Positions 5,227-5,412 of a DNA stretch of 5,412 nucleotides are shown here, piece after piece; within the stretch, counting starts at the first letter, position 1; every line of letters starts with the position of its first letter. A model generated the notes under the pieces. That model saw nothing but the letters and a program-made list of their open reading frames with translations, did not search any database and had not been told where the DNA came from. Made by a program: the position numbers and the translations under genes. Where the stretch lies: the NCBI GenBank assembly GCA_934667465.1, contig CAKUMG010000485.1, positions 1-5,412 of the forward strand, given 5' to 3'. The stretch is from an uncultured Actinoplanes sp. (lineage in GTDB: Bacteria; Actinomycetota; Actinomycetes; Mycobacteriales; Micromonosporaceae).

Positions 5227-5412
5227 TCAGTAACGGAACTGGCTGACCAGGCCGCTCAGCTCGGTCGAGAGGCGGGTGAGCTCGCCGGTCGCCGCGCGGG
5301 ACTGCGAGACGCCCTCGCTGGTCTGCTGGGCGGCGTCGGCGACCCCGGTGATGTTCTCGGCGATCTGCGAGGTGCCGCCCGCGGCCTGGCTGACGCTGCG
5401 GCTCATCTCGTT
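5227..5412 (-). CDS. Methyl-accepting chemotaxis protein, C-terminal fragment
   Basis: The minus strand reads open from the right edge to a TGA at 5227-5229, giving the last 61 residues of a protein that continues outside the window. The sequence is helical with Ala, Ser, Gln, Thr and Glu in coiled-coil spacing, including AGGTSQIAENITGVADAAQQT and the end TELSGLVSQFRY. This is characteristic of the C-terminal arm of the methyl-accepting signalling domain, which forms a long antiparallel coiled coil and carries methylation sites. There is no C-terminal NWETF-type CheR-tethering pentapeptide. The protein would pass ligand signals to CheA/CheW; ligand and membrane topology lie in the missing part. 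The gene converges with the 74-residue gene across two hairpins. Confidence 0.9.
   Translation of the reverse strand, partial: NEMSRSVSQAAGGTSQIAENITGVADAAQQTSEGVSQSRAATGELTRLSTELSGLVSQFRY

Overview
The window is high-GC actinobacterial DNA: coding frames show strong G/C preference at the third codon position, GTG starts occur, and several long antisense ORFs are only shadows. A methyl-accepting chemotaxis protein at the right edge beside actinomycete-type genes suggests a motile actinomycete, with Actinoplanes or a related Micromonosporaceae genus as the best guess. That placement is inference.

Layout from left to right. (1) Positions 60-1475 (+) encode an unrecognised membrane protein: a long low-complexity cytoplasmic N-terminus, one transmembrane helix, and an outside domain with ~21-residue beta repeats. 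(2) A hairpin between convergent genes probably terminates both. (3) Positions 1534-2751 (-) encode a D-3-phosphoglycerate dehydrogenase of the E. coli SerA (ACT-containing, ~400 aa) type. (4) A 272-bp divergent intergenic region carries the control signals for serA and an exporter, and possibly a very short leader ORF overlapping the exporter start. (5) Positions 3024-4855 (+) encode a two-gene DrrA/DrrB-type ABC exporter with an ATGA overlap. (6) Positions 4918-5142 (+) encode a small, basic, unrecognised protein. (7) A very strong hairpin and a weaker second one separate this from (8) the C-terminal end of a minus-strand methyl-accepting chemotaxis protein that runs off the right edge.

Functionally, the DrrA-like ATPase and DrrB-like permease should form one exporter complex (two copies of each in the known family) moving a hydrophobic compound out of the cell. 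Neither the substrate nor a dedicated regulator can be read from this window. SerA performs the first step of serine synthesis and shares only the divergent promoter region with the exporter. The rest looks like independent transcription units. I see no transposon, CRISPR array, tRNA or rRNA, and no clear new multi-gene system. The points most worth a second look are the tiny ORF coupled to the exporter start, the architecture of the first membrane protein, and the 74-residue orphan protein.
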